From a bacterium (GTDB lineage Bacteria; Orphanbacterota; Orphanbacteria; Orphanbacterales; Orphanbacteraceae), in contig JALGYY010000035.1 in the NCBI GenBank assembly GCA_025782575.1, forward strand, positions 535,541-599,540: a stretch of DNA of 64,000 nt. Reading direction: 5' to 3'. Positions 36,046 through 43,831 of this stretch are shown one piece after another. The notes below the pieces were generated by a model, which was given only the letters and a program-made list of their open reading frames with translations, was not told the origin of the DNA and ran no database searches. The position numbers were made by a program, and so were the translations under genes. Within the stretch, counting starts at the first letter, position 1, and each line of letters opens with the position of its first letter.

Positions 36046-36298
36046 AAGCCTCTTTAAGGCCCAGTGTATCGATCTTCTTGATCTGCTCGTCCGTCTTCTC
36101 AGGTTCGAAGGCAAGAATATATGGATTCGGATGCCGGTCTCCAAAGTTGATGCTGATTAGACCTTCTCGCAGGAGTTCTTTGAGAAGTGGAGATATCTCA
36201 TCGTGAGGTACATCCAAAGATGTGACGGAGAGACCATTGAAATCATGTGATCCGAGGTAGTGTGACACGACGGAATCGACGAGTTGGTCCTTTGTCAT
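36046..36298 (-). pseudogene. Gene truncated by the IS, N-terminal part only
   Basis: About 84 residues starting MTKDQLVDSVVSHYLGS and containing DFNGLSVTSL, LLKELLREGLISINFGD and HPNPYILAF remain before the frame runs into the IS right end. This resembles the beginning of a longer family that I recall without a functional name, in which a CVYPSP motif follows. It lies 19 bp after the TIGR02391 gene. It could have been one gene with the Mrr-like fragment on the other side of the IS, or two genes joined by a deletion. Confidence 0.6.
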
Positions 36299-36317
36299 GA
36301 TAGTCGAATCACGATTG

Positions 36318-37025
36318 TCAGGTCTTTCGGTCTGTAATCCGGAGGAGAACATTGGCGAAGTGAATCAGATCAGCGACCTCCTTCGGATCACTAAAATCGA
36401 TATCCCTGTGGCTAGACGGATTCTTGAATAGCGCAATGGCCCCTGCAAACAGATCGGACACACCCTGACGTTCGGCAGCCTCCCTCTTCATGTTGGTCAG
36501 CGGGCCGCCATTCGGCTGGAAAGCGTCGCGCATTAGCTTCTGTCCGATAGCGGAATCTGGGAGGCCAGCCTTCTTGCGAACTCGCACCTCAACCTCCTTG
36601 AAGGCCTGGAAGACGGCAGTCTCATAATCCCCACGAACAAATAGTGGTCGAACCTTGCGTACAAGAATGGGGTCTAGGTCTTCAGCCGGAAGAAGTGACG
36701 CCTTCTGGTACGATTGAAAATCCTCAGATTCAAGAATCTGGCGTCCGCGACGCGTAATGAACGCCCAATCGCCCTGAGAGCCAGGAGAGGGTGCGATGAA
36801 CAGCTCGCGTTCCAACCACATCCAGGCTTCCATGAGTTGGTGGATGAGTTGCTTCTGATAATCCCCAGCATATTCGACCAAATCAGGGCTCGTCCCTATC
36901 GTGTAGTTGTACCGATTGATCCTATCCTGAGGACCAAGATGCTTGAGGACAAACACGGCTAGTTCCTCTGGCTCCAGGTCGAGAGCAGTCTCGATCGGCG
37001 GGAAGATTTCTGAAAAGTTTGCCAT
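36318..37025 (-). CDS. TIGR02391-family protein
   Basis: The 235-residue protein ends with the conserved region of the TIGR02391 (Ymh) family: YETAVFQAFKEVEVRVRKKAG, GQKLMRDAF and FKNPSSHRDIDF. The last of these resembles the arginine/histidine region of HEPN-like helical domains. N-terminal residues 1-120 include a winged-helix-like part (DWAFITRRGRQILE). Such proteins occur in defence islands, often beside restriction enzymes. It is the fourth gene of the LexA-led operon. Confidence 0.75.
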   Translation of the reverse strand: MANFSEIFPPIETALDLEPEELAVFVLKHLGPQDRINRYNYTIGTSPDLVEYAGDYQKQLIHQLMEAWMWLERELFIAPSPGSQGDWAFITRRGRQILESEDFQSYQKASLLPAEDLDPILVRKVRPLFVRGDYETAVFQAFKEVEVRVRKKAGLPDSAIGQKLMRDAFQPNGGPLTNMKREAAERQGVSDLFAGAIALFKNPSSHRDIDFSDPKEVADLIHFANVLLRITDRKT

Positions 37026-37032
37026 TCTCCGC

Positions 37033-37281
37033 TTATCCTAATTTCTTCTTCACGTCGGAAATAAGCTTCTCACAACATCCCTTGATGTCGAATCTGAGCT
37101 TATCGATACTCCGCCCAGATGCGACAATCTGCGCAGCCTGCCCATGTTCTGGACATCGGACGGTTGCTACCTTCTTCTTAATGTCGTCCTCGACCTTCTG
37201 GAGCAATGCCTTCTCCAGAGCATCTCCTATCTGGTTGGGACGTACCTTTCGACCATTGAGTTTGAATGTGATATCGAACAT
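37033..37281 (-). CDS. Small hypothetical protein of the LexA-led operon
   Basis: The 82-residue protein has no match that I recognise. A pair CPEHGQ and KGCCEK could bind metal, and the sequence has an alternating strand-helix pattern (IVASGRSIDKLRFDIKGC). It is 7 bp upstream of the TIGR02391 gene and 14 bp downstream of the DUF2188 gene, so it belongs to the same transcript. Confidence 0.65.
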   Translation of the reverse strand: MFDITFKLNGRKVRPNQIGDALEKALLQKVEDDIKKKVATVRCPEHGQAAQIVASGRSIDKLRFDIKGCCEKLISDVKKKLG

Positions 37282-37295
37282 GTCATCTCCTGGTG

Positions 37296-37532
37296 TTAAT
37301 GCTTCTTGTCCTTTGGAGGATTCGGGTCGTTTCCGAAACTGTCTTTGTCTCGGATCTTCCCATCTCGTCCATGAGTAACGAGTTCGACACGGTCTCGGCG
37401 TGCCATCGGGCGAGCCTTCTTATCCGCAGCCGCTTGCGTACGATGCTTCGATACTGGGGATTTGGATCCCTCTCTTTTTACTTCCCATCCACCATCTTTC
37501 GGGACGATATGGATGTTCTTCTTCTTTGGCAT
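37296..37532 (-). CDS. DUF2188-family small protein
   Basis: The 78-residue basic protein matches the DUF2188 pattern: HIVPKDGGWEVKREGS near the start, then HRTQAAADKKARPMARR and a glycine/aspartate-rich RDGKIRDKDSFG. These small proteins are widespread and of unknown function. Its ATG shares a base with the LexA stop (TAATG), so its translation is coupled to LexA. Confidence 0.8.
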   Translation of the reverse strand: MPKKKNIHIVPKDGGWEVKREGSKSPVSKHRTQAAADKKARPMARRDRVELVTHGRDGKIRDKDSFGNDPNPPKDKKH

Positions 37533-38176
37533 TACGATTCTCCTTCTTGGTTAGGTATGGTTGCGATGACTACACCCTGAATGAGCACGTCTCGTTGCAG
37601 GATAATCGGTTTATGTTTCTTATTTGACGACCTTGGGTGAAGGACGACCGCATCGCGTGAGACATGAAGCTCTTTTACCGTCGCCTTATCGTCGATCAAG
37701 GCCACAACCTTTTCACCATTCTCCGCAGTTTGCTGCTGCCGTACAAGTACGAGGTCGCCATTGTTGATGCCAGCCCTGTTCATGGAATCGCCCTGAACCC
37801 GGAGCAGGAAATATGTGTGGGGTCCTCGGGCAAGAGATTTGGATACGAGAATTTGTGCTTCGACATTCTCTTCGGCGAGAATTGGTGAGCCGGCCGCAAC
37901 TGTTCCGATGAGCGGGATAGGGACTGTTTCAACTCGTCCTTCGAGGTCAGCATCGAGCGGGACCTTCACGATTCGTACATTTCTGGCCCCATGCCCTCGT
38001 CGGATGTAGCCCGCTTTCTCAAGGGCGTCAAGGAACTGGAGGACACTCCGAGTCGAGCTGAACCCGCCGTACTCCCTCATTTCCCGGACTGTTGGAGGTA
38101 TGCCCTCTTTTCGCCGGTATTGGAGGAGAAGACGGAGGAATTCGAGCTGTCGTGCGGTTAATCTCTCTTTTTTCAA
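37532..38176 (-). CDS. lexA: LexA-type repressor (S24 self-cleaving)
   Basis: The 214-residue protein has an N-terminal winged helix (LTARQLEFLRLLLQYRRKEG, then PPTVREMREYGGFSSTRSV), the self-cleavage region AAGSPILAEE (Ala-Gly), the serine of the dyad in GDSMNRAGI and the lysine in ALIDDKATVKEL. The length is standard. The start is TTG. It is first in an operon with DUF2188, an 82-residue protein and a TIGR02391 protein. A promoter with an overlapping dyad lies just upstream, suggesting that it represses its own operon and releases it on RecA activation after DNA damage. Confidence 0.9.
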   Translation of the reverse strand: MKKERLTARQLEFLRLLLQYRRKEGIPPTVREMREYGGFSSTRSVLQFLDALEKAGYIRRGHGARNVRIVKVPLDADLEGRVETVPIPLIGTVAAGSPILAEENVEAQILVSKSLARGPHTYFLLRVQGDSMNRAGINNGDLVLVRQQQTAENGEKVVALIDDKATVKELHVSRDAVVLHPRSSNKKHKPIILQRDVLIQGVVIATIPNQEGES

Positions 38177-38200
38177 GGCGTTATCCTGATTACATGGATA

Positions 38201-38243
38201 TACTCATCTGTTTCAGAGTACCATGAGCCTTTGCACTCGTCAA
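38201..38243 (-). promoter_or_regulatory. LexA operon promoter with overlapping dyad operator
   Basis: On the minus strand TTGACG (38243-38238) and TACTCT (38220-38215) are spaced by 17 bases. The dyad TACTC-N10-GAGTA (38201-38220) overlaps the -10 box and has the geometry of a LexA-type operator. A divergent promoter for the gene at 38308 should also lie here. Confidence 0.6.
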
Positions 38244-38307
38244 GCGAATAGGGGGATCCACGATAGTGCGGTAAAGTACGTAATTCTAACCAGTTACCCA
38301 AATCACA

Positions 38308-38628
38308 ATGCTTAAGAAACCCGAATCAGTCCAGGATGATGCCAAGGAGCAACTTCGTGCGCCTACGCTTCTGTCTCAAGAGGACGTCGACGAATTCAAA
38401 CGCATCATGAAAAAGGAGTGTGGAGAAGAACTCTCAAACTCAGAAGCTTGGATCCGAGGAACAGAGTTAGTAAATATGTTTCGGATGCTTGCAGGTCCGA
38501 TTCCTGAAGATCCGGAACGCAATTCTGTGCCGAAGTCGAAGGAGGTCACGGAAGCGAAACCTCAGCCCAGCCCAAAGTCATCCAATCCGACCAAGGGGAA
38601 ACGGCGCCAACTATCTCTTGATCTCTAA
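38308..38628 (+). CDS. Small recombinase-associated protein, paralogue of 47203-47469
   Basis: The 106-residue protein has a conserved middle: LSQEDVDEFKRIMKKECGEE followed by an Ala-Trp helix and FRMLAGPIPEDPERN. The same block is found in the protein encoded at 47203-47469 next to the second serine recombinase. The C-terminus is basic and ends QLSLDL. Its stop overlaps that of the recombinase-tail remnant on the other strand. Its last 20 bases are part of the 193-bp direct repeat that bounds the CBASS cassette. The function is unknown. Confidence 0.7.
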   Translation: MLKKPESVQDDAKEQLRAPTLLSQEDVDEFKRIMKKECGEELSNSEAWIRGTELVNMFRMLAGPIPEDPERNSVPKSKEVTEAKPQPSPKSSNPTKGKRRQLSLDL

Positions 38629-38799
38629 GCCTTCCCCCTCTTCCCCGATGTCCGGGATTCTGGTACTCTACCCAGGTCGTCGTCGACTTTGCTCGATGGT
38701 ACGCTTGTATCGACAGTTAGCTCATCCAAGTCTGGTATCACGAAATATTCGCTAGTATTCGCGATCCAAGTTCGAACGTCGTCTACTGTGGTGTACCAG
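38607..38799. repeat. Direct repeat, left copy, bounding the CBASS cassette
   Basis: This 193-bp sequence matches 45499-45691 without gaps and with about twelve mismatches, six of them clustered near 38688-38707. It contains the end of the gene at 38308 and, on the other strand, the 3' end of a serine recombinase gene. The two copies are 6892 bp apart. Confidence 0.92.
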
Positions 38800-38840
38800 C
38801 CAGGGTTAAGGTCTTGAACCCGACACCCCTGTGGAAACAA
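38625..38840 (-). pseudogene. Orphan C-terminal tail of a serine recombinase
   Basis: The frame encodes WYTTVDDVRTWIANTSEYF through DDLGRVPESRTSGKRGKA, almost identical to the last 57 residues of the recombinase at 45517. The first 14 residues (to LNPG) are unrelated to it. There is no recombinase body attached, so this is a scar left at the cassette boundary and not a functional gene. Confidence 0.85.
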
Positions 38841-38895
38841 GAATCTAGCGCTAACGTCAGCGTCAAATCTTTACAATTCAGTGCTCAAACAGTCC

Positions 38896-38912
38896 CAAGT
38901 GCTAGGCACTTG
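38896..38912. repeat. Perfect 7-bp dyad CAAGTGC-TAG-GCACTTG
   Basis: A symmetric 17-bp site between the recombinase-tail scar and the 3' end of recombinase 1. It could be a recombinase binding site or a small hairpin. The rest of 38841-39004 shows no gene. Confidence 0.4.
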
Positions 38913-39004
38913 AAAGGTTTGAACTCTCACTGGTAGTCGGCAACACCGAGTCGGCTGTTTTTGACGTTCTGGAACCCATACAGGGTCACAAATCGCCGCC
39001 TTTT

Positions 39005-40465
39005 CTAGGATTCACGAGGCAACATTTCTTCCTGAAACGAGAAAGGACGGTGGAGGTCGCAGAAGAGGCGCTTCCCCCCGAGCGAAAACGTCCCAATAGT
39101 GGACAACACCATGCGGGTTTTCGTGTGGTCCTCATGTTGTAAGACCCGATGAATCCTCTCTGCGAGGGAGTCCGCGCTATCCACAGAGGGATGGTCGTTT
39201 TCCTCCTTCGGCGGAGCGCTCTCGGCCTGCCCGCTGAGTCGCCCGATGTCCTCCTGTAGAGTGGCTCTACGTTTTTCGTGTTCTCGAGCGTCGATCAGAC
39301 CACGAACGCTGAGATCCGCTAATCGACGAAGCTGCATAATACTCTCCTCGAGAGCTTTCCTCGCAGACGCCCGGGCCACCTCATCGATGCTCCGATCCTC
39401 CCTCCTCTTTCGGACCTGCTGCTGAGCCCATTTCTCGAGTTTTGGTGGTACTGTAACCCGATTCACGTACTCATGAATCTGTCGTTCAATTTCCGCGGCC
39501 GGCACGTACTTGCCCGGGCATCGAGTCGCGCCTTTCTTTGTGCAGTGATAGTAGACATAGCTCCGGCCGCTCGGTTTCACTATTTCGCTGGCCGTAACCG
39601 AGCAACCACATTCTCGGCAGGTCATGAGTTGCGTATAGGGAAACGAATGCTTTTTTGAAACTCGACGTCGCTTTCCGCCAAGTACTTCCTGCACTCGCTC
39701 GTACTGGCCCCGGGAGATCATTGGGGTGTGAGCACCGGCGTAGAGTTGTCCCGAGAACTCAATGACACCGTAGTAGAAGCGGGACTTCAGAATCCGGTAG
39801 AGACCGGATCGGGAAAGAGGGGAATTTCCCATGCGAGGAGTTTGTGGGGTTCGGAAGCCCCACTGCTCATTTACCACTCGGAGAAGTTTTGGTATTGGTG
39901 TCCCGGAAGCAGCAAGCTCCCAGATCTTTCGGACGAGGAGAAACCGCTCCGGATCGGGAGTGATCCGTTTGAGCGCCCGATCGTTCAGGTACCCGAGTGG
40001 CGCCTTTCTCGGTAACCACCCCCGTTCGACTTTGGCCCTTAGACCCCTCTTCACGTCCTCGGCGAGGTCGTCGACGTACTTCTTCGCCATACCAAACTCG
40101 AGCTGCATCCAGAACTTGTCGTTCCCCGAGTTTTCGTATGTCCGCTGGGGTGTGACTATTCTTTGAAGCCTCCTCTCTTCCAAGGACCAGATCACAGCCC
40201 CGCCGTCTACGGGGTTGCGGGCTAGGCGGTCGAGTTTCCAGCAGAGGATCCCGTCTGCCTTGCCAGCGGAGATCTCCTTCAGCATAGCTTGGAAGACTTC
40301 TCTTCCGGGAGCTCGGGCAGATTCTGATTCGGAGAGAATCCTGGAGACCGTGAAACCGCGATCTTGGGCAAGACTGAGTAATTCTTTGATTTGAGAAGCG
40401 ATAGAGAGGATCTGATGATCATCGCTCTCCGTAGATCTCCGGGCGTAGAGAATGTAGTCGGTCAT
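39005..40465 (-). CDS. Large serine recombinase 1 (CBASS cassette)
   Basis: The 486-residue protein has an N-terminal resolvase catalytic domain (YILYARRSTESDDHQ with the nucleophilic serine; GILCWKLDRLARNP), a recombinase domain (GWLPRKAPLGYLND), a zinc ribbon (CRECGCSV ... YHCTKKGATRCPG) and a C-terminal coiled coil (about residues 360-440). It would cut and rejoin DNA at attachment sites. It overlaps a 58-codon gene upstream by four bases. Unlike recombinase 2 it lacks the WYTTVDDV tail. It lies inside the 193-bp repeats with the CBASS operon and could move that cassette. Confidence 0.92.
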   Translation of the reverse strand: MTDYILYARRSTESDDHQILSIASQIKELLSLAQDRGFTVSRILSESESARAPGREVFQAMLKEISAGKADGILCWKLDRLARNPVDGGAVIWSLEERRLQRIVTPQRTYENSGNDKFWMQLEFGMAKKYVDDLAEDVKRGLRAKVERGWLPRKAPLGYLNDRALKRITPDPERFLLVRKIWELAASGTPIPKLLRVVNEQWGFRTPQTPRMGNSPLSRSGLYRILKSRFYYGVIEFSGQLYAGAHTPMISRGQYERVQEVLGGKRRRVSKKHSFPYTQLMTCRECGCSVTASEIVKPSGRSYVYYHCTKKGATRCPGKYVPAAEIERQIHEYVNRVTVPPKLEKWAQQQVRKRREDRSIDEVARASARKALEESIMQLRRLADLSVRGLIDAREHEKRRATLQEDIGRLSGQAESAPPKEENDHPSVDSADSLAERIHRVLQHEDHTKTRMVLSTIGTFSLGGKRLFCDLHRPFSFQEEMLPRES

Positions 40466-40638
40466 GAGGACTGGCCGGTTACTACGTCTTCGGTGGTGAT
40501 AGGGCCTGCTTCAGACAAGATCTCGAGGAGATGGATGAGGCGATGGGCAACAATCCCACGATCCGCTTTTGAGAGCTCATCGTCACCTTTTATATTGTGA
40601 AAGGCCGTGAACTCATTGTAATTAATGGCGTTAGGCAT
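40462..40638 (-). CDS. Small protein coupled to recombinase 1
   Basis: A 58-residue acidic protein (MPNAINYNEFTAFHNIKG ... VTGQSS) whose stop overlaps the recombinase start by four bases (ATGA). A longer frame begins at 40701, but that would run into the divergent promoter. It is helical in the middle (ADRGIVAHRLIHLLEILSEA). It could be a recombination directionality factor; this is only suggested by position and size. Confidence 0.5.
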   Translation of the reverse strand: MPNAINYNEFTAFHNIKGDDELSKADRGIVAHRLIHLLEILSEAGPITTEDVVTGQSS

Positions 40639-40672
40639 AGGTCTTATCGTGAATAATCTTCGTCTTGGTATG

Positions 40673-40701
40673 TTGACAGAATGTGATGCATACAGTAGCA
40701 T
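40673..40701 (+). promoter_or_regulatory. Promoter of the LexA-like/CBASS operon, likely leaderless
   Basis: A perfect TTGACA is followed after 17 bases by TAGCAT. The ATG of the LexA-like gene is only six bases after the -10 box, so transcription would start about at the start codon. GTATG (40668-40672) and CATAC (40689-40693) form a weak dyad across the spacer, and TACTGTA, a LexA half-site, lies at the -10 on the minus strand. Confidence 0.55.
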
Positions 40702-40707
40702 TCACCC

Positions 40708-41382
40708 ATGGATACGATATCGTCTATGTCAGACCAGCCTCAGCTAACCCCCCGGGAGCACAAGGCGTTACGCATCATCCGTGATTCAATCATGCACGGT
40801 AGAAATGGCATCTCGATCAGGAAACTCCAAAGGATTATGGGCTATCAATCTCCCAGAACGGCGGCCGTCATCATCGAGAGATTGTGCGCCAAGGGTTTTA
40901 CGGTTCGGCGATCCGACGGCTCATTGAAGATCCTGGCGGAACCGATTCGTGATCGGTTGATGGAGGAGACGGTCATGGTTCCGATCATGGGCACCGCACC
41001 ATGCGGATCACCGTTCTTCGTGGAAGAAAATGTCGATGCCATGATTCCAATCTCAACTCAGATCGCGAAGCCTCCCCATCGACACTTCCTACTTCGTACA
41101 GTCGGGGACTCGATGGAACTCGCAGGTATTCGGGAGGGGGGTCTCGTGCTAGTACGGCAGCAGGAGTACGCAAGTGATGGCGATAGCGTCGTCGCCCTAG
41201 TAGACGGTGAAGTGACCATCAAGGAGTTTCGCCGCCTATCGAACGGAATTCTCTTGAGGCCTCGAAGTCGCGATCCCAAGAAACATCAACCTATGATGCT
41301 AACTCACGACCTTAGAATTCAGGGCATTGTGGTTGCTACCATTTCATCCGAAGATGCCGAATTGTTTTACCCTGAAACCTAA
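40708..41382 (+). CDS. LexA-like self-cleaving repressor leading the CBASS operon
   Basis: The 224-residue protein has an N-terminal winged helix (LTPREHKALRIIRDSI, SIRKLQRIMGYQSPRTAAVI) and an S24 peptidase domain with a cleavage region APCGSPFFVEE (Cys-Gly in place of Ala-Gly), the serine in GDSMELAGI and the lysine in ALVDGEVTIKEF. It differs clearly from the LexA at 37532. The CD-NTase gene starts 20 bp downstream. By analogy with the transcriptional repressors of other CBASS operons (CapH/CapP, CapW), it should keep the system silent until DNA damage or infection. The match to LexA mechanics is from the motifs; the link to CBASS control is inference. Confidence 0.85.
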   Translation: MDTISSMSDQPQLTPREHKALRIIRDSIMHGRNGISIRKLQRIMGYQSPRTAAVIIERLCAKGFTVRRSDGSLKILAEPIRDRLMEETVMVPIMGTAPCGSPFFVEENVDAMIPISTQIAKPPHRHFLLRTVGDSMELAGIREGGLVLVRQQEYASDGDSVVALVDGEVTIKEFRRLSNGILLRPRSRDPKKHQPMMLTHDLRIQGIVVATISSEDAELFYPET

Positions 41383-41402
41383 TTGCACGCTGAGGAACCA
41401 CA

Positions 41403-42374
41403 ATGCCCAATCCAATCATTACACATACTGATATCGCGGAATTCTCTGAGTCTCACGTCAACCTCCCGTCGGACCTAGCGACGCTATATCGAGAGCAGGT
41501 AAATAGGCTACGAAAGCGACTAGAAAAGCATATCGCAGAGAACCCCGGATTCGCCGTTGTAAAGATGTTGCATGCGGGAAGCGTTGCCAAGGGTACCGCA
41601 CTGCGCTCGATCAACGACCTCGACGTAGCCATCTATGTCTCGAAGGAGGCGACTCCAACACGAGAGGAGGATCTCGTTCCATGGATTGGACAGCGTCTTC
41701 GTGAGGCGTATTCAAAATTGAGTCCTGATCAAATCGACGACACACAGCCCCACTGTGTAACAATTCACTTTGAGAAACCGGACCTCGATATCGATGTAGT
41801 GCCCGTACTCTATGAAGGAGAGGCAAACGATATTGGCTACCTTGTGAGCCGACATACTGGAGAACGTATTCTTACAAGCATCCCGCTACACTTGGACTTC
41901 ATCCGGAAACGAAAAGGGGTCTGTCCTGTTGACTATGCTCAAATCGTTCGACTTCTAAAGTGGTGGGCTGTCCAACAGAAGGAGCTTGACCCTGAATTCA
42001 AATGCAAATCGTTTCTTCTTGAGCTCATCACTGCCCATTTGCTGGACGGGGGTGAGGAGTTATCGGACTACCCGGGAGCGCTTGATCATGTCTTCACCTA
42101 TATGGTCCGATCTGGCCTTGAAGAGCGTATAGCCTTCACTGACTATTATCCAAAGAGCAAGCTCCCGGGGCCGACGGGGAATGCAATAGAGATCTTTGAT
42201 CCTGTAAACCCCGAAAATAACATTACGGACAAATACGAGACCGAGGATCGGGAGCGCCTTGTTTTTGCGGCCGAAAAGGCCGCCGATGCCATCTCGGAAG
42301 CAAGGTACTCCACCACAAAGTCACGGGCCGTCGAACGTTGGCAAGAAGTGCTTGGCCCAAGCTTCAGAGGATAA
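41403..42374 (+). CDS. cdnC: CBASS cyclic oligonucleotide synthase (CD-NTase)
   Basis: The 323-residue protein is a cGAS/DncV-like nucleotidyltransferase. The catalytic motif is AGSVAKGTALRSINDLDVAIY (GS followed by DxD), with the third acidic residue in LDIDVVPVL. The C-terminal helical region (about 180-300) completes the fold, and the length is typical. Upon infection such enzymes make cyclic di- or trinucleotides. The following HORMA and TRIP13 genes place it in a type III CBASS. It looks closest to clade C enzymes, but the clade and product are not certain. The HORMA gene starts 6 bp downstream. Confidence 0.9.
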   Translation: MPNPIITHTDIAEFSESHVNLPSDLATLYREQVNRLRKRLEKHIAENPGFAVVKMLHAGSVAKGTALRSINDLDVAIYVSKEATPTREEDLVPWIGQRLREAYSKLSPDQIDDTQPHCVTIHFEKPDLDIDVVPVLYEGEANDIGYLVSRHTGERILTSIPLHLDFIRKRKGVCPVDYAQIVRLLKWWAVQQKELDPEFKCKSFLLELITAHLLDGGEELSDYPGALDHVFTYMVRSGLEERIAFTDYYPKSKLPGPTGNAIEIFDPVNPENNITDKYETEDRERLVFAAEKAADAISEARYSTTKSRAVERWQEVLGPSFRG

Positions 42375-42380
42375 CATCTC

Positions 42381-42887
42381 ATGACGTATACATTCACACA
42401 AACCAGCACCTTCACTCGTACCAGCGCCCGTTACCTTGCTTCGAAGGTGGCAACTGACCTCTACCGGCTCAATCGACTGTACGGAAGGCCGTCCGAGCCT
42501 CACATTGATAACTATAATGATGAGCTTGTTGAACTCTTGCTTGGAAACTATGTTCAATCGGTTGAGTATGGATTCAAGCGCCAAGAATATAGAATTCTGA
42601 CCCTTTCCTACGAGGTTCAGACTGACGGGTCGCTGTCCGATAGCGATGCTGGAGGCATATATGCTCGCGCCTCGGACGTCCGGAGTGCTTCGTGGTTTTC
42701 CTATATGACGTATAGCGCAGCATGGTATCTTCTTTCGCACTACCAGCGTGCGTCAATTCAAGAACAGCTTCCTTTTCAACGCTCTGACTCTTTGGCGCCT
42801 CGAGATGGCAACGGATATTGGACTGCTGACCGCGGATACTCGACGGACGGAACCATTCTGTCGCGACAGACTTTTAGACCATACTAA
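42381..42887 (+). CDS. cap7: CBASS HORMA-domain activator (Cap7)
   Basis: The 168-residue protein fits the bacterial HORMA family: FTRTSARYLASKVATDLYRL at the start, DSDAGGIYARASDVRSASWF in the middle, and the C-terminal closure region with WTADRGYSTDGT and LSRQTFRPY. HORMA proteins bind a peptide, close, and then activate the adjacent CD-NTase. Its position between the synthase and the TRIP13-like ATPase, with gaps of 6 and 2 bp, is the usual type III order. Only one HORMA gene is present. Confidence 0.9.
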   Translation: MTYTFTQTSTFTRTSARYLASKVATDLYRLNRLYGRPSEPHIDNYNDELVELLLGNYVQSVEYGFKRQEYRILTLSYEVQTDGSLSDSDAGGIYARASDVRSASWFSYMTYSAAWYLLSHYQRASIQEQLPFQRSDSLAPRDGNGYWTADRGYSTDGTILSRQTFRPY

Positions 42888-42889
42888 TT

Positions 42890-43831
42890 ATGAACTCTAT
42901 TAACCCACAACTATTTGATGCCGTGCTCGAACTTCCAGATCCTACCCGCCAGCAACAATTTGACAGCCTTGTTGGCCTCGAATCCATCAAAGAAACCCTC
43001 GTCAAGGAGGGGACGGTTCTTCTAAACCCCACCCTCTTAGCTGACTGGAGCAATAAGTATCACAAGCAGGAACTTCCCTGCGTTCGTACCTTCAGGGAGC
43101 GCCCACCGCTAATCTTGTTCTCCGGAGATGTCGGCACAGGCAAAACCAGTCTCGCCGAGAGCTTTGGAGATGCTATTGCGCGCCGGGAGAAAATCAAGAT
43201 ACGCGTGCTTCGCATGAGCCTCTTTACGAGGGGTCGCGGCGCGGTCGGAGAGATGACTCGGTTGATTTCTCAAGCATTCTCCGAGGTCGAGCAGATTGCT
43301 TCTCGAGGCATTCGCAAAGGTCTGAAGCCTGCCTCTGGTGTCATCCTCATCATTGATGAAGCCGACGCACTAGCACAATCCAGATCAGAGGAGCAAATGC
43401 ATCATGAAGACCGCGCCGGCGTAAATGCCCTAATCCGTGGTATTGATATGCTGACCTCGGTCGATCTGCCCGTCATGGTCGTCATGTGCACCAATCGCGA
43501 TAACGCAATGGATCCAGCCATCCTTCGCCGAGTTGCAACGCACCATGTTTTTAATCGACCAACCGCCGAGCAAAGAGTCGCCGTTTTCAAAGGCGCGTTT
43601 GGGAAAGTGCTTTCTGGTGACGAACTTGCTCGCATCGGAAAGCTCACTGGTCGATCCAATGGCCGAGAATACGGATTTACTTACTCAGATCTTCTTCAGC
43701 GACTCGTGCCAGCAGTTGTCATGAGCGCATTCCCCGACCAGGCGATAACGCTGCCACTTGTTGAATCGGTGATTGAAAGGGAAGTCCCCACAGCCCCGTT
43801 TGACTCTTCCGGCAATCACAATGAGAAATAG
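42890..43831 (+). CDS. cap6: CBASS TRIP13-like AAA ATPase (Cap6)
   Basis: The 313-residue AAA+ ATPase has Walker A GDVGTGKTS, Walker B LIIDEADALA, sensor 1 VVMCTNRDN and an arginine finger in ILRRVATHHVF. It opens closed HORMA proteins and so switches off the CD-NTase. It starts 2 bp after the HORMA stop, and its own stop lies inside the beginning of the effector gene, so all four CBASS genes are translationally close. Confidence 0.92.
   Translation: MNSINPQLFDAVLELPDPTRQQQFDSLVGLESIKETLVKEGTVLLNPTLLADWSNKYHKQELPCVRTFRERPPLILFSGDVGTGKTSLAESFGDAIARREKIKIRVLRMSLFTRGRGAVGEMTRLISQAFSEVEQIASRGIRKGLKPASGVILIIDEADALAQSRSEEQMHHEDRAGVNALIRGIDMLTSVDLPVMVVMCTNRDNAMDPAILRRVATHHVFNRPTAEQRVAVFKGAFGKVLSGDELARIGKLTGRSNGREYGFTYSDLLQRLVPAVVMSAFPDQAITLPLVESVIEREVPTAPFDSSGNHNEK

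Noticed and set aside
38803-38830. tRNA T-arm-like GGTTCAAGACC on the minus strand
   Set aside because: No matching T stem, anticodon arm or acceptor stem around it; not a tRNA or tRNA fragment that I can support.
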